Below, piece by piece: positions 9,259-18,027 of a stretch of 64,000 nucleotides of DNA. Position 1 is the first letter of the stretch; every line of letters begins with the position of its first letter. The DNA is from Microbispora catharanthi (GTDB lineage Bacteria; Actinomycetota; Actinomycetes; Streptosporangiales; Streptosporangiaceae). The stretch lies in the NCBI RefSeq assembly GCF_006334915.2, contig NZ_VDMA02000002.1:372001-436000 (forward strand), written 5' to 3'. Position numbers and translations under genes: made by a program. Below the pieces are notes generated by a model. That model was not told the origin of the DNA. It worked only from the letters and a program-made list of their open reading frames with translations, and ran no database searches.

Positions 9259-10020
9259 TCAAATCGGGGGCCACGGGATCGCCGGCCAATCCTCGGAGGG
9301 ATGCGGGTGTACCCCGGTGGCCAGCAGCCTCTTGACCCGCTCCCACGTGGCCTCCACCTCGGCCTGGGTCAGCAGCTCGCGCAGGCGCCGGCCGAGGCGC
9401 CCCCTCTCGATCTCGCGCTCCAGCCGCACCAGCACGTTGACCGCCTCGCGCGGGAGCGTCTTGCCGCGCCACTGCCACAGCACGGTGCGCAGCTTGTCCT
9501 CCACCGCGAAGCAGACCCCGTGGTCGACCCCGTACACGTGCCCGTCGGGCAGCGGCAGCAGGTGGCCGCCCTTGCGGTCGGCGTTGTTCACCACGGCGTC
9601 GAACACGGCCATGCGGCGCAGGGCGGGGTTGCGGCTGCGCATCAGGGCCATCAGGTCGGTCTCGGGATCGGCGTCGATCCACAGCTGCACCATCCCCGGG
9701 CCGAAGGGGCCGTCCCGGTAGACGGTCGGCGGCACGATGCGCCATCCGGTGACGGCCGCAACCTCGTAGGCGGCCACCTCCCGGGCCGCGAGCGTGCCGT
9801 CGGGGAAGTCCCACAGGGGGCGCTCCCCGCGCACCGGCTTGTACACGCACGCCGCCGCGTGCTCGCCGTTCCTGATGGAGCAGTAGAGCGTCATGTTCGT
9901 GGCCTCGACGAGTCGTCCGGCCACTTCTAAGGTGCCCTCCCGCAGCAGGCGCATGGCCGCCGCGTCGTCCAGCCCCGGCCCGTCCACGTCGCTGATGCTC
10001 GCCTCGCCCTCGGCCGTCAT
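9259..10020 (-). CDS. SCO1664 family (PI3/PI4-kinase-like) protein
   Basis: A 253-residue actinobacterial protein with kinase-like motifs: VYKPVRGERPLWDFPDG near the nucleotide-binding part, the catalytic-loop-like DAVVNNADRKGGH, and YGVDHGVCF. It belongs to the SCO1664 family, annotated as phosphatidylinositol 3/4-kinase-like; the substrate is not known. The ATG at 10020 has GAGGA five bases upstream and is preferred over a GTG 39 bases further up. It lies downstream of the DUF3090 gene in the conserved mshC-uppP block. Confidence 0.82.
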   Translation of the reverse strand: MTAEGEASISDVDGPGLDDAAAMRLLREGTLEVAGRLVEATNMTLYCSIRNGEHAAACVYKPVRGERPLWDFPDGTLAAREVAAYEVAAVTGWRIVPPTVYRDGPFGPGMVQLWIDADPETDLMALMRSRNPALRRMAVFDAVVNNADRKGGHLLPLPDGHVYGVDHGVCFAVEDKLRTVLWQWRGKTLPREAVNVLVRLEREIERGRLGRRLRELLTQAEVEATWERVKRLLATGVHPHPSEDWPAIPWPPI

Positions 10021-10077
10021 CCGGTTCCTCGCCCGCGCGGCGCCAGGCCGCTCTTCCACCCGTTCACGCCGCGCCTC

Positions 10078-10644
10078 TCATGCCGACAACCCTCCGGGGT
10101 GGTGACCGTTGAGGCGGACGCATATATGGCCCTCGGACTCGAGAGGCCGGCCGCACAGCGGGCACGGCGGACGGCCCGCGGCGACCACCTCCAGCGCCCG
10201 GCGGCTGAACGCGCGGGCGGCGGCGGCGCTGATCCGCACCCTGAGGACGGCGGGCTCGGGCCGGTCGTCCAGCGGCGGCTCGTCCTCCTCGTCGTCCTCG
10301 GTGGCCTCCTGCGCCTCGATGATCACCTGGGCGGTCTCGGGATCCCAGGCGAGCGCCATCGTGCCCACCCGGAAGTCCTCGTCGATCGGCAGATCGAGCG
10401 GTCCCTCGTCGGCCAGCTCCGCGGGGGCCATGGCCGGGACCGGCGCGCGCCCGCCGCTGCGCCGCAGCACCTCGTCGAGCAATTCGTCGAGGCGGTCGGC
10501 GAGCACGGCGACCTGGAACTTCTCGAGCGCCACCGTGGTGATCCTGCCCTGGCCTCGGGCCTGCAGGAAGAAGGCTCGCGCGCCCGGTTGCCCCACGGCA
10601 CCGGCCACGAACCTGTCAGGCGGATCGTAGTCGAAGACCGGCAT
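10078..10644 (-). CDS. DUF3090 family protein
   Basis: A 188-residue protein starting MPVFDYDPPDRF, with an acidic centre (EDDEEDEPPLDD) and a C-terminal zinc-ribbon-like CPLCGRPL...C segment. DUF3090 proteins are restricted to actinobacteria and sit next to the phosphatase, kinase-like and mshC genes seen here. Function is unknown. It begins 10 bp after the phosphatase gene, which suggests one operon. Confidence 0.85.
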   Translation of the reverse strand: MPVFDYDPPDRFVAGAVGQPGARAFFLQARGQGRITTVALEKFQVAVLADRLDELLDEVLRRSGGRAPVPAMAPAELADEGPLDLPIDEDFRVGTMALAWDPETAQVIIEAQEATEDDEEDEPPLDDRPEPAVLRVRISAAAARAFSRRALEVVAAGRPPCPLCGRPLESEGHICVRLNGHHPGGLSA

Positions 10645-10654
10645 AGCCCCGACC

Positions 10655-11356
10655 CTATGTGGTCCCGGGTCCACCGCCGACGGCGGCATCGCTTCCGGTG
10701 ATGGTTTCTCCCCCGTCTCGGTCCTCCGACACCTCCGGCGGGGGCACCAGGTTGGCCACTCCCCCGCCCACGTCGTTCGCCCTGAGCAGGAAGGGACGCA
10801 GGGGGGTGTAGCGGATCACCGTGACGGACGCGGGGTCGGCCGTGATCCGCTGGAACTGGTCCAGGTGCACGCCCAGCGCGTCGGCCACGATCGCCTTGAT
10901 CACGTCCCCGTGGCTGCACACCAGATAGGTGGCCTTCTCGCCGAGCCGCTCGTTCCAGTCGCGTACGGCCCGCACGGCCCGGTTCTGCACCTCCGCCAGC
11001 GCCTCCCCGCCGGGGAACACCGCCGCGCTGGGATGGGCCTGCACCACCCGCCACAGCGGCTCCTCGGCGAGCTCCTTCAGCGGCCTGCCCGTCCAGTCGC
11101 CGTATCCGCACTCGCCGAACCTGTCGTCGGTCTGCACGGAGACGGGGCGGCCCTGCGCGATGGCGGCGGCGGTCTCCCGGCACCGCTCCAGCGGGCTGGA
11201 CACGATGGCGTCCAGTTCCAGGGGCGCGAGCCGCTCCGCCACCGCGCGGGCCTGCTCCCGGCCGCGCTCGTCGAGGTGGACCCCGGGGGTCCAGCCGGCC
11301 AGCACGGGGCCGGTCATCGCGGTGAGGCCGTGCCGTACGAGGAGGACGGTCGTCAT
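10655..11356 (-). CDS. Histidine phosphatase superfamily protein (MSMEG_4193-like)
   Basis: A 233-residue phosphoglycerate-mutase-like protein with the catalytic RHG motif (LLVRHGLT), a second Arg/Glu region (SSPLERCRET) and the second catalytic His in LVCSHGDV. Family members are annotated as putative phosphomutases or phosphatases; the substrate is unknown. The start ATG overlaps the uppP stop by 4 bases (ATGA), showing translational coupling. The C-terminal 30 residues are low-complexity and acidic. Confidence 0.85.
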   Translation of the reverse strand: MTTVLLVRHGLTAMTGPVLAGWTPGVHLDERGREQARAVAERLAPLELDAIVSSPLERCRETAAAIAQGRPVSVQTDDRFGECGYGDWTGRPLKELAEEPLWRVVQAHPSAAVFPGGEALAEVQNRAVRAVRDWNERLGEKATYLVCSHGDVIKAIVADALGVHLDQFQRITADPASVTVIRYTPLRPFLLRANDVGGGVANLVPPPEVSEDRDGGETITGSDAAVGGGPGTT

Positions 11357-12171
11357 GACTGCACCACCCCGAGGGCCAGCAGCGTGAGGAGGAACGTTCC
11401 GGCGAAGACGCGGTAGACGACGAAGACGGTGGTCGAGTGGCGCGCCACGTAACGCAGCAGCCAGGCGATCGAGGCATATCCGACGACGAACGACACGACG
11501 GTCGCGATCAGGGTGGGCGCGACCGGCGGGCCGCCGCCGTCGCCGACGTGCCGCAGCTCGAACAGCCCCGAGAGGATCACCGCCGGGATCGACAGCAGGA
11601 AGGAGTAGCGGGCGGCCGCCTCGCGCGTGTATCCGAGGAACAACGCGCCGGTCATCGTGGAGCCCGAGCGGGAGGCGCCGGGGATCAGCGGCAGCATCTG
11701 CCAGGCGCCGATGACGAGGCCGTCGCGCATGTTGAGGTCGGCGACCTCCTTCTTCTTGCGCCCCATCTGGTCGGCCACGAGCAGCAGCAGGCCGAAGACG
11801 ATGAGCATGGCCGCGTTCAGCCACAGGTTGCGGGCCGGGCCCTCGATCGCGTCCTTGAACAGCAGGCCGGCGACGCTGATCGGGATCGTGCCCAGGCCGA
11901 TGTACCACCCCATGCGCGCGTCGAGGTCGCCGCGCAGCTCCGGGGTCCACAGGCTGCGCAGCCAGGTCCAGGTGATCCGGACGATGTCCCGCCAGAAGTA
12001 GATGAGCACCGCGAGCATGGTGCCGAGCTGGATCACCGCGGTGAACGCGGCGCCGGGGTCGCCCCATCCGGCCAGCTTGGGCACGATCAGCAGGTGGGCC
12101 GAGCTGGAGATGGGCAGGAACTCGGTGAGACCCTGCACGAGCCCGAGCACGATCGCCTGTAGTACGTCCAT
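11353..12171 (-). CDS. uppP: Undecaprenyl-diphosphatase
   Basis: UppP dephosphorylates undecaprenyl diphosphate on the outer membrane face to recycle the lipid carrier of peptidoglycan synthesis; it confers bacitracin tolerance. The 272-residue polytopic protein has the conserved motifs GLTEFLPISSSAH near the N-terminus and PGASRSGSTM in the middle, which together form the active site. Its start codon lies inside the perfect inverted repeat at 12166-12212, and the leader is nearly absent. Confidence 0.95.
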   Translation of the reverse strand: MDVLQAIVLGLVQGLTEFLPISSSAHLLIVPKLAGWGDPGAAFTAVIQLGTMLAVLIYFWRDIVRITWTWLRSLWTPELRGDLDARMGWYIGLGTIPISVAGLLFKDAIEGPARNLWLNAAMLIVFGLLLLVADQMGRKKKEVADLNMRDGLVIGAWQMLPLIPGASRSGSTMTGALFLGYTREAAARYSFLLSIPAVILSGLFELRHVGDGGGPPVAPTLIATVVSFVVGYASIAWLLRYVARHSTTVFVVYRVFAGTFLLTLLALGVVQS

Positions 12172-12212
12172 GGTGCGGACAGCCTATCGGCTAGTCTGTC
12201 CGCACCATGGAC
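12166..12212. promoter_or_regulatory. Perfect 17-bp-arm inverted repeat covering two divergent start codons
   Basis: GTCCATGGTGCGGACAG (12166-12182) and its exact reverse complement (12196-12212) flank a 13-base centre. Each arm contains one start codon: uppP ATG at 12171-12169 and the reductase ATG at 12207-12209. Facing outward, each side reads TAG(G/T)CT, then nine bases, then ATG, as a -10 box followed by an almost leaderless transcript would. It probably acts as a symmetrical divergent promoter, a shared operator, or both. Confidence 0.7.
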
Positions 12213-13145
12213 CAGCGACTAGTCGGGCGCAGCGGTCTGTCGGTGTCCAGGATCGGGCTCGGCACGATGACCTGGGCCCGCGACACCTCCGCCGAGGAGG
12301 CGACGGCGCAGCTCACCGCCTTCGCCGAGGCCGGCGGCACGCTGATCGACACCGCCGACGTGTACGGCGGCGGCGACGCCGAGCGCCTGATCGGCCGGCT
12401 CATCCGCGACGTGGTTCCGCGCTCGGAGCTGGTCATCGCCACAAAGGCCGTGCTCACCCCGGGAGGCGAGCACGACGCCTCCCGCCGTCACCTCATCCGC
12501 GCGCTCGACGCCTCCCTGGCCCGGCTCGGGCTGGAGGAGGTCGACCTGTGGCAGCTCCACGCGTTCGACCCCCGGGTGCCGCTGGAGGAGACGCTCGCCG
12601 CCGTCGACTTCGCCGTCTCCACCGGGCGTACGGCCTACGCGGGCGTGTGCAACTACACGGGTTGGCAGCTCGCCGCCGCCGCCACGTGGCAGCGGTGCGG
12701 CGACTCGCGGGCCCCGATCGTCGCGGCGCAGGTGGAGTACTCCCTGCTGGCCAGGGACGCCGAGGAGGAACTGCTGCCGGCCGCCGGGCACGTGGGCGCC
12801 GGTGTCCTCGCCTGGTCGCCGCTGGGACGCGGCGTGCTGACCGGCAAATACCGCACCGGCATTCCCGCGGACTCCCGCGCCGCCACCCCGCACTTCGCCG
12901 AGTTCGTCCGCCCATACCTGGACGAACGGTGCCGCAGCATCGTGGAGTCGGTGACCACGGCGGCCGAGGGGCTCGGCGTGTCGCCGCTCGCCGTGGCGCT
13001 CGCCTGGGTGCGCGACCGCCCGGGCGTGTCGTCCGCGATCGTCGGCGCGCGCACCCACGCGCAGCTCCTCGGCGTGTTGCAGGCCGAGAAGCTGACACTG
13101 CCGTGGGAGATCCGCGAGGCTCTGGACGACGTCTCCGACCCCTGA
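12207..13145 (+). CDS. Aldo/keto reductase
   Basis: A 312-residue NAD(P)H-dependent oxidoreductase of the AKR superfamily. It shows GLGTMTWG-like GLGTMTWA, the catalytic-site DTADVYGGG (Asp/Tyr of the tetrad), the Lys in IATKAVL, the His in WQLHAFDP and the cofactor-binding segment SSAIVGARTHAQL. The physiological substrate cannot be told. It diverges from uppP across a 35-bp gap that is one large inverted repeat. Confidence 0.88.
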   Translation: MDQRLVGRSGLSVSRIGLGTMTWARDTSAEEATAQLTAFAEAGGTLIDTADVYGGGDAERLIGRLIRDVVPRSELVIATKAVLTPGGEHDASRRHLIRALDASLARLGLEEVDLWQLHAFDPRVPLEETLAAVDFAVSTGRTAYAGVCNYTGWQLAAAATWQRCGDSRAPIVAAQVEYSLLARDAEEELLPAAGHVGAGVLAWSPLGRGVLTGKYRTGIPADSRAATPHFAEFVRPYLDERCRSIVESVTTAAEGLGVSPLAVALAWVRDRPGVSSAIVGARTHAQLLGVLQAEKLTLPWEIREALDDVSDP

Positions 13146-13296
13146 TCGCCGCCCCGGATGTGGGAGGCGAACGAGAATCGTCCTCACGTATCACACATCG
13201 ATACCGAACTGCAACTTTCTACTGCATAACCCCGCGCTCCGGCGAAGAGTGGCGGGTATGTCGGGGGATGGACCAGAGCACTGCGGAAGGGGACAC

Positions 13297-14307
13297 ATGG
13301 GGATCGTAGGCAAGGCCTCCGCGATCTCCGCCGGGGCTCTCGCGATCACCCTGGCCGGAGGACTCCCTCTCGCCGCATCCCCGGCACAGGCGCTCGACTG
13401 CACGGGCGGCGGCGGCCTGGTCTCGGGCATCACCGGCGGCGTCTGCTCCCTGGTGGACGGCGTGAGCCGCCTTGCGGACGGCGTCACCGACGTCGCGGAC
13501 AAGGCCACCGGCGGGGTGACGGCACCGGTCACGAAGGCCGTGGACGACACGCTGAAGACGACCACCGAAGCCACGGGCACCGCGGTGAACGACGTCGGCA
13601 AGGCGGTCGACACGGCCGGACAGACGCTCACCGGGGCGGCCGGCACCGCGGCCGGTGCGGCGAGCGGAGCGGCGGACGACGCGAGCGGAGCGGTGAGCGG
13701 AGCGACCGGAGCTCTGACGGGCGACGGATCCGGAGCCGCCCACAGCCCCGCCCCCGGCGTCCAGAAGCTCACCGACGGGCTGACCCGCGCCGTCCAGGAC
13801 ACCTGCCTGCCCCTGGTCGCCGGCGAGGACTGCGCGTCCCATGAGCACCGCGAGAGCGGCGAGGGCGCGCGGAGCGCCGGAAAGACGCGGCCGGCCGACA
13901 ACAAGGCGACACGGCCCAAGGCGCCCATGACACCCGAGGGCACCCTTTCGCCCGAGCCGTACCGGCCGCGTCTCGTCGCGGCGCTCGACGACGTGCCGGA
14001 GACGGGCCGCGCGGCGAAGGTGGACCCCGACGAGGACGGCGTGATCCCCCTCCTGTGGCCCGGGCAGAGGATGCCCGAACTGCCCGGACTACGCGGCGAT
14101 TCGGCGGGGGCGCGCGCTCGGGGCCACCGGTCCTACGACGCGGCGGGGACGGCCCTCACCGCGGCTCTGCTGCTTTCGGCGCTGCTCGCCACCCGCGTGG
14201 TCTCGGCCCGGCGGGCACGCGCCGGGCAGCAGGAGCCGGACGAGTCGATCCCGTTCGAGGGCGGCCTGCGGCTGCCGGGGAAGGCGGGCCGCCACCGGCT
14301 CGCCTGA
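13297..14307 (+). CDS. Secreted, C-terminally membrane-anchored low-complexity protein
   Basis: I recognise no enzyme family. The 336-residue protein has a signal peptide ending near SPAQA, then a region of Asp/Thr/Gly/Ala repeats (TDVADKATGGVTAPV; GAASGAADDASGAVSG) and a pair of Cys-containing segments (LDCTGG...CSLVDG and DTCLPLV...DC). Near residue 290 a hydrophobic helix (TALTAALLLSALLATRV) is followed by basic residues, which would anchor it in the membrane. The ATG at 13297 has GGAAGGGG upstream. It resembles actinobacterial cell-surface stalk proteins in composition only. Confidence 0.7.
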   Translation: MGIVGKASAISAGALAITLAGGLPLAASPAQALDCTGGGGLVSGITGGVCSLVDGVSRLADGVTDVADKATGGVTAPVTKAVDDTLKTTTEATGTAVNDVGKAVDTAGQTLTGAAGTAAGAASGAADDASGAVSGATGALTGDGSGAAHSPAPGVQKLTDGLTRAVQDTCLPLVAGEDCASHEHRESGEGARSAGKTRPADNKATRPKAPMTPEGTLSPEPYRPRLVAALDDVPETGRAAKVDPDEDGVIPLLWPGQRMPELPGLRGDSAGARARGHRSYDAAGTALTAALLLSALLATRVVSARRARAGQQEPDESIPFEGGLRLPGKAGRHRLA

Positions 14308-14345
14308 GGGCGACACGCGTGGGCCGGGCCTGAGCTACTTCTTGC

Positions 14346-14394
14346 CGGTTGATGGGTTGATACGAACCCGTGCCGGGTGATCGCGCATCAACCG
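14346..14394 (+). promoter_or_regulatory. Nested inverted repeats upstream of DUF2690 gene
   Basis: The outer arms CGGTTGATG (14346-14354) and CATCAACCG (14386-14394) are perfect complements. Inside the left part GGGTT and AACCC pair around GATACG (14354-14369). This could be an operator or an RNA structure about 70 bases upstream of the next start codon. Confidence 0.45.
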
Positions 14395-14461
14395 CAGACC
14401 GGGTTATCCATGCCGTGGAGGCACCGCGAGGTGCCCGGGGCCACGGAAGGAGCAGCTCGAG

Positions 14462-15106
14462 ATGAGATGGAGCATCGTCCTCAAGGCGCTGGCCGTCCCG
14501 GCGGCGGCCGTCGTGCTGACGACGACGGCGACCGGCGCGGTCGCCGGATCGGGAGACGGGCCGGGGTTGGGGTCGGGGTCGGCGCCCGGATCGGGGTCGG
14601 TGTCCGGATCGGCGTCCAGGTCGGCGTCGGGCCGGACCGGCACGGTGCGGCCCGACGACATCCCGCGGGGCGGGACCGCCAAGCTCCCGCCCCGCGCCTC
14701 CGACTCGCTGTGCGACCGGGGCCGGAAGAGCGCGCAGACGTGTGACGGGACCGACCCGATCCGGAGCCGCTGCGCCGACGGGGCGTACACCGTGGCGAGT
14801 TCGCCGCTCTGGTATCACGACGGCCGCGGACGGGCCACGCGGCCCGCCGGCGCCACCGTCGAGTTGCGGTACTCCCCCCGGTGCGGGACCAACTGGTCGC
14901 GGGTCACGCTCGACGAGGGGCGCACTGCGCCTGTGCGCGTTCTCGTGTGCCGGGGCGAGGGCTCCGGCGACTGCACCGAGACCTACGCGACCCGCGGTGG
15001 CACCGCGTACTCCGACCAGCTCTACGCGAAGGACGTGGAGGCGACGGCGTACGCGCTGTGCTGCGGCACCTCGCCGGACATCGCCTCCGCCTGGGCCCGG
15101 GGCTGA
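14462..15106 (+). CDS. Secreted DUF2690 domain protein
   Basis: A 214-residue protein with a signal peptide (to about residue 29, AVAGS), a Gly/Ser-rich linker made of near-repeats of GSGSGS, and a C-terminal DUF2690 domain. Conserved features are CADGAYTVAS, VELRYSPRCGTNWSRV and several Cys residues that may form disulfides. DUF2690 domains occur alone or fused to DNA-binding proteins in actinobacteria; the function is unknown. The convergent gene at 15270-16217 carries a similar extracellular domain behind an HTH. AAGGAGCAG precedes the ATG at 14462. Confidence 0.75.
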   Translation: MRWSIVLKALAVPAAAVVLTTTATGAVAGSGDGPGLGSGSAPGSGSVSGSASRSASGRTGTVRPDDIPRGGTAKLPPRASDSLCDRGRKSAQTCDGTDPIRSRCADGAYTVASSPLWYHDGRGRATRPAGATVELRYSPRCGTNWSRVTLDEGRTAPVRVLVCRGEGSGDCTETYATRGGTAYSDQLYAKDVEATAYALCCGTSPDIASAWARG

Positions 15107-15269
15107 GCCCGCCGCGGAACCGTCGATCCGCCGCCCGTACGCCGCCTCGTGCGGGGGAGCCGGGCGCGGGAACGGGGGCCGGCCCCACGGCCGTCCGGCC
15201 TCATCGCACGCCCGCGAGGAGCCGAGGGCGGAGCGCGCGAGGCGAGGGGGCGCGCGCGGGTGTGCGGGG

Positions 15270-16217
15270 TCAGCGGGCGCAGCGGGTTCTCGCGTGGGGG
15301 CCTTCCCCTTGCCCGGTGACCACCCAGCCCTCCACCCAGACGCATCCGCGCGCGAGGGAGAGCATGTCCCCGTAGGCGCCAGGCGGCGTGTTGTTCGACC
15401 ATTGGGAGCGCACCTGGGCGCTGTCCGCCGGACGATGCGCGGCGAGCCACACCGTGTAGAGATGCGGATTGTCGAAGTACGCCGAGGCCCAGGCCGTGTC
15501 GCAGTCGGGATTGCGCCGCAACCGCAGCGTCCCGAAGCGGGTGCCGTCGGGCAGGTTCAGCGGGACGGCGTCGAGTATGTCGACCGCCTCGAGGTCGTCT
15601 GCGCACCCGCGGGCCCGGGGGTCGTCGCCGTCCATGTCCTCGGCCCGGCTCCCATCCCCCGCCCTGTCGGTGACGTGCTGGTTACGCGAGGTCCAGCCGG
15701 GCGCGAGCCCCACGCCGCGCATGGCGGCGGCCAACGCCACCCCGCCGGCGAGCACGACGACTGCGGCGAACACGAGCAGGCGCCCGCGCCGCCGCACCCA
15801 GGCCGCGAGGCCGCCGTCGTGCGCGCTGCCCCGCCCGCCACCGCGAACTCCGCCGTGTTCGGCCGGTGAGACCACCTCGGCGGCGCCGCGAGCCGGGGAC
15901 GAAGGCCCTTCACCGGCCGGGGCCGGTTCCGGCGGTTCCGCCGTCCGCCCCGAGATCTCCTCGCTGACCCGATGCCAGCGCCGCGCCCACGCGTCCTCGT
16001 CGCCCCCGCAGGCCTGTACGAAGGCGAGGGTGACCTCCAGGCTCGGGAAGACACGGCCGCCCGCGGCCCGTGACAGCACCGTTGCCGAGTAGTGCGCCCT
16101 CTCCGAGAGGGCCCGGTAGGTGGGCGACCCGGCCTCCTCGCGCAGCCGCCGCAACGCGACGGCGAACGCCTGTACGGGCCCATCCTCGGGGCTGAGGTCG
16201 CGCTCTGGTCGTCCCAT
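15270..16217 (-). CDS. Membrane-spanning XRE-type HTH protein with extracellular DUF2690-like domain
   Basis: A 315-residue protein. Residues 15-75 form a helix-turn-helix of the XRE type (YRALSERAHYSATVLSRAAGG), then comes a Pro/Ala-rich linker. A transmembrane helix follows (LLVFAAVVVLAGGVALAAAM, about 150-170), and then an extracellular domain with CADDLEAVD, TLRLRRNPDCDTAWAS and C-terminal Cys residues. A cytoplasmic DNA-binding head joined to an outside sensing domain suggests one-component transmembrane signalling. The ATG at 16217 begins MGRPERD. Confidence 0.8.
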   Translation of the reverse strand: MGRPERDLSPEDGPVQAFAVALRRLREEAGSPTYRALSERAHYSATVLSRAAGGRVFPSLEVTLAFVQACGGDEDAWARRWHRVSEEISGRTAEPPEPAPAGEGPSSPARGAAEVVSPAEHGGVRGGGRGSAHDGGLAAWVRRRGRLLVFAAVVVLAGGVALAAAMRGVGLAPGWTSRNQHVTDRAGDGSRAEDMDGDDPRARGCADDLEAVDILDAVPLNLPDGTRFGTLRLRRNPDCDTAWASAYFDNPHLYTVWLAAHRPADSAQVRSQWSNNTPPGAYGDMLSLARGCVWVEGWVVTGQGEGPHARTRCAR

Positions 16218-16457
16218 GGTCCCCACACGAGTTCGGCGGCCACGTCGCCACGGGCGCCGCCGTCCGGGGGCGTACGGGGACGGGGCGGCCCGGGCACCAC
16301 GCTCGCGTCTGACGGTCCATGCCCGCTCCGGAGAACGGGCGGGCGTCAGACACGCCCAGATGCTAAGCGCAGGGACGGGCCGCGGCAAGATTCGCAAGCC
16401 GCCGCGGCCCGTGCGCCCGCCCGACGCGAGAGGCGGGATGTCGCGAACGGGGTGCCG

Positions 16458-17222
16458 TCAGGCGCCCATCGCGTGCACGCCGCCGTCGACGTGGACGATC
16501 TCACCGGTGGTGGCGGGGAACCAGTCGGACAGCAGCGCGACGCACGCCTTGGCGGCGGGGGCGGTGTCCGCCAGGTCCCAGCCGAGCGGCGCGCGCTCCG
16601 GCCAGGAGTCCTCGAACTCCTTGAACCCGGGGATGCTCTTGGCCGCCATCGTGCGCAGCGGGCCGGCGGCGACGAGGTTGACCCGGATGCCGTGCTTGCC
16701 CAGGTCCCGGGCGAGGTAGCGCGAGCACGACTCCAGCCCGGCCTTGGCCACGCCCATCCAGTCGTACACGGGCCACGCCTTGGTGGCGTCGAAGTCGAGG
16801 CCGACGACCGCGCCGCCGTCCTTCATAAGCGGCAGGCAGGCGACGGCGAGCGACTTGAACGAGAACGTCGACACGTGGACCGCCGTGGCGACGTCCTCCC
16901 ACGAGGTGTTGAGGAAGTTGCCGCCCAGGCAGGACTGCGGCGCGAATCCGATGGAGTGGACCACCCCGTCCAGCCCGTCGAGGTGCGCGCCGACGCGGTC
17001 GGCGAGCGCGTCGAGGTGATCGTTGTTCTGGACGTCCAGCTCGATCACCGGAGGCGGCTCGGGCAGCCGCTTGGCGATGCGCTCGACCAGGCTCAGGCGG
17101 CCGAAACCGGTCAGCACGACCTGGGCGCCCTCCTCCTGCGCCAGCTTGGCCACGTTGAAGGCGATCGACGCGTCGGTGAGGACGCCGGTGACCAGCAGTC
17201 GCTTCCCGTCCAGCAAACCCAT
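16458..17222 (-). CDS. fabI: Enoyl-[acyl-carrier-protein] reductase (NADH)
   Basis: FabI/InhA reduces trans-2-enoyl-ACP in the last step of the type II fatty-acid elongation cycle. The 254-residue short-chain dehydrogenase shows the cofactor segment LVTGVLTDASIAFNVA, the region SIGFAP, and the active-site Tyr and Lys in YDWMGVAKAGLE (Y-x6-K spacing typical of InhA). It follows fabG by 29 bp in the arrangement also known as mabA-inhA in mycobacteria. Confidence 0.95.
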   Translation of the reverse strand: MGLLDGKRLLVTGVLTDASIAFNVAKLAQEEGAQVVLTGFGRLSLVERIAKRLPEPPPVIELDVQNNDHLDALADRVGAHLDGLDGVVHSIGFAPQSCLGGNFLNTSWEDVATAVHVSTFSFKSLAVACLPLMKDGGAVVGLDFDATKAWPVYDWMGVAKAGLESCSRYLARDLGKHGIRVNLVAAGPLRTMAAKSIPGFKEFEDSWPERAPLGWDLADTAPAAKACVALLSDWFPATTGEIVHVDGGVHAMGA

Positions 17223-17251
17223 GTCCAGCTCCAGTCAGTCGGGTGTCCGGC

Positions 17252-18019
<768 letters not shown>

Positions 18020-18027
18020 TTAGGATC

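Noticed and set aside
10859-11416. Plus-strand frames over the phosphatase gene
   Set aside because: They are shadows of the gene with RHG and SHGD motifs on the other strand.
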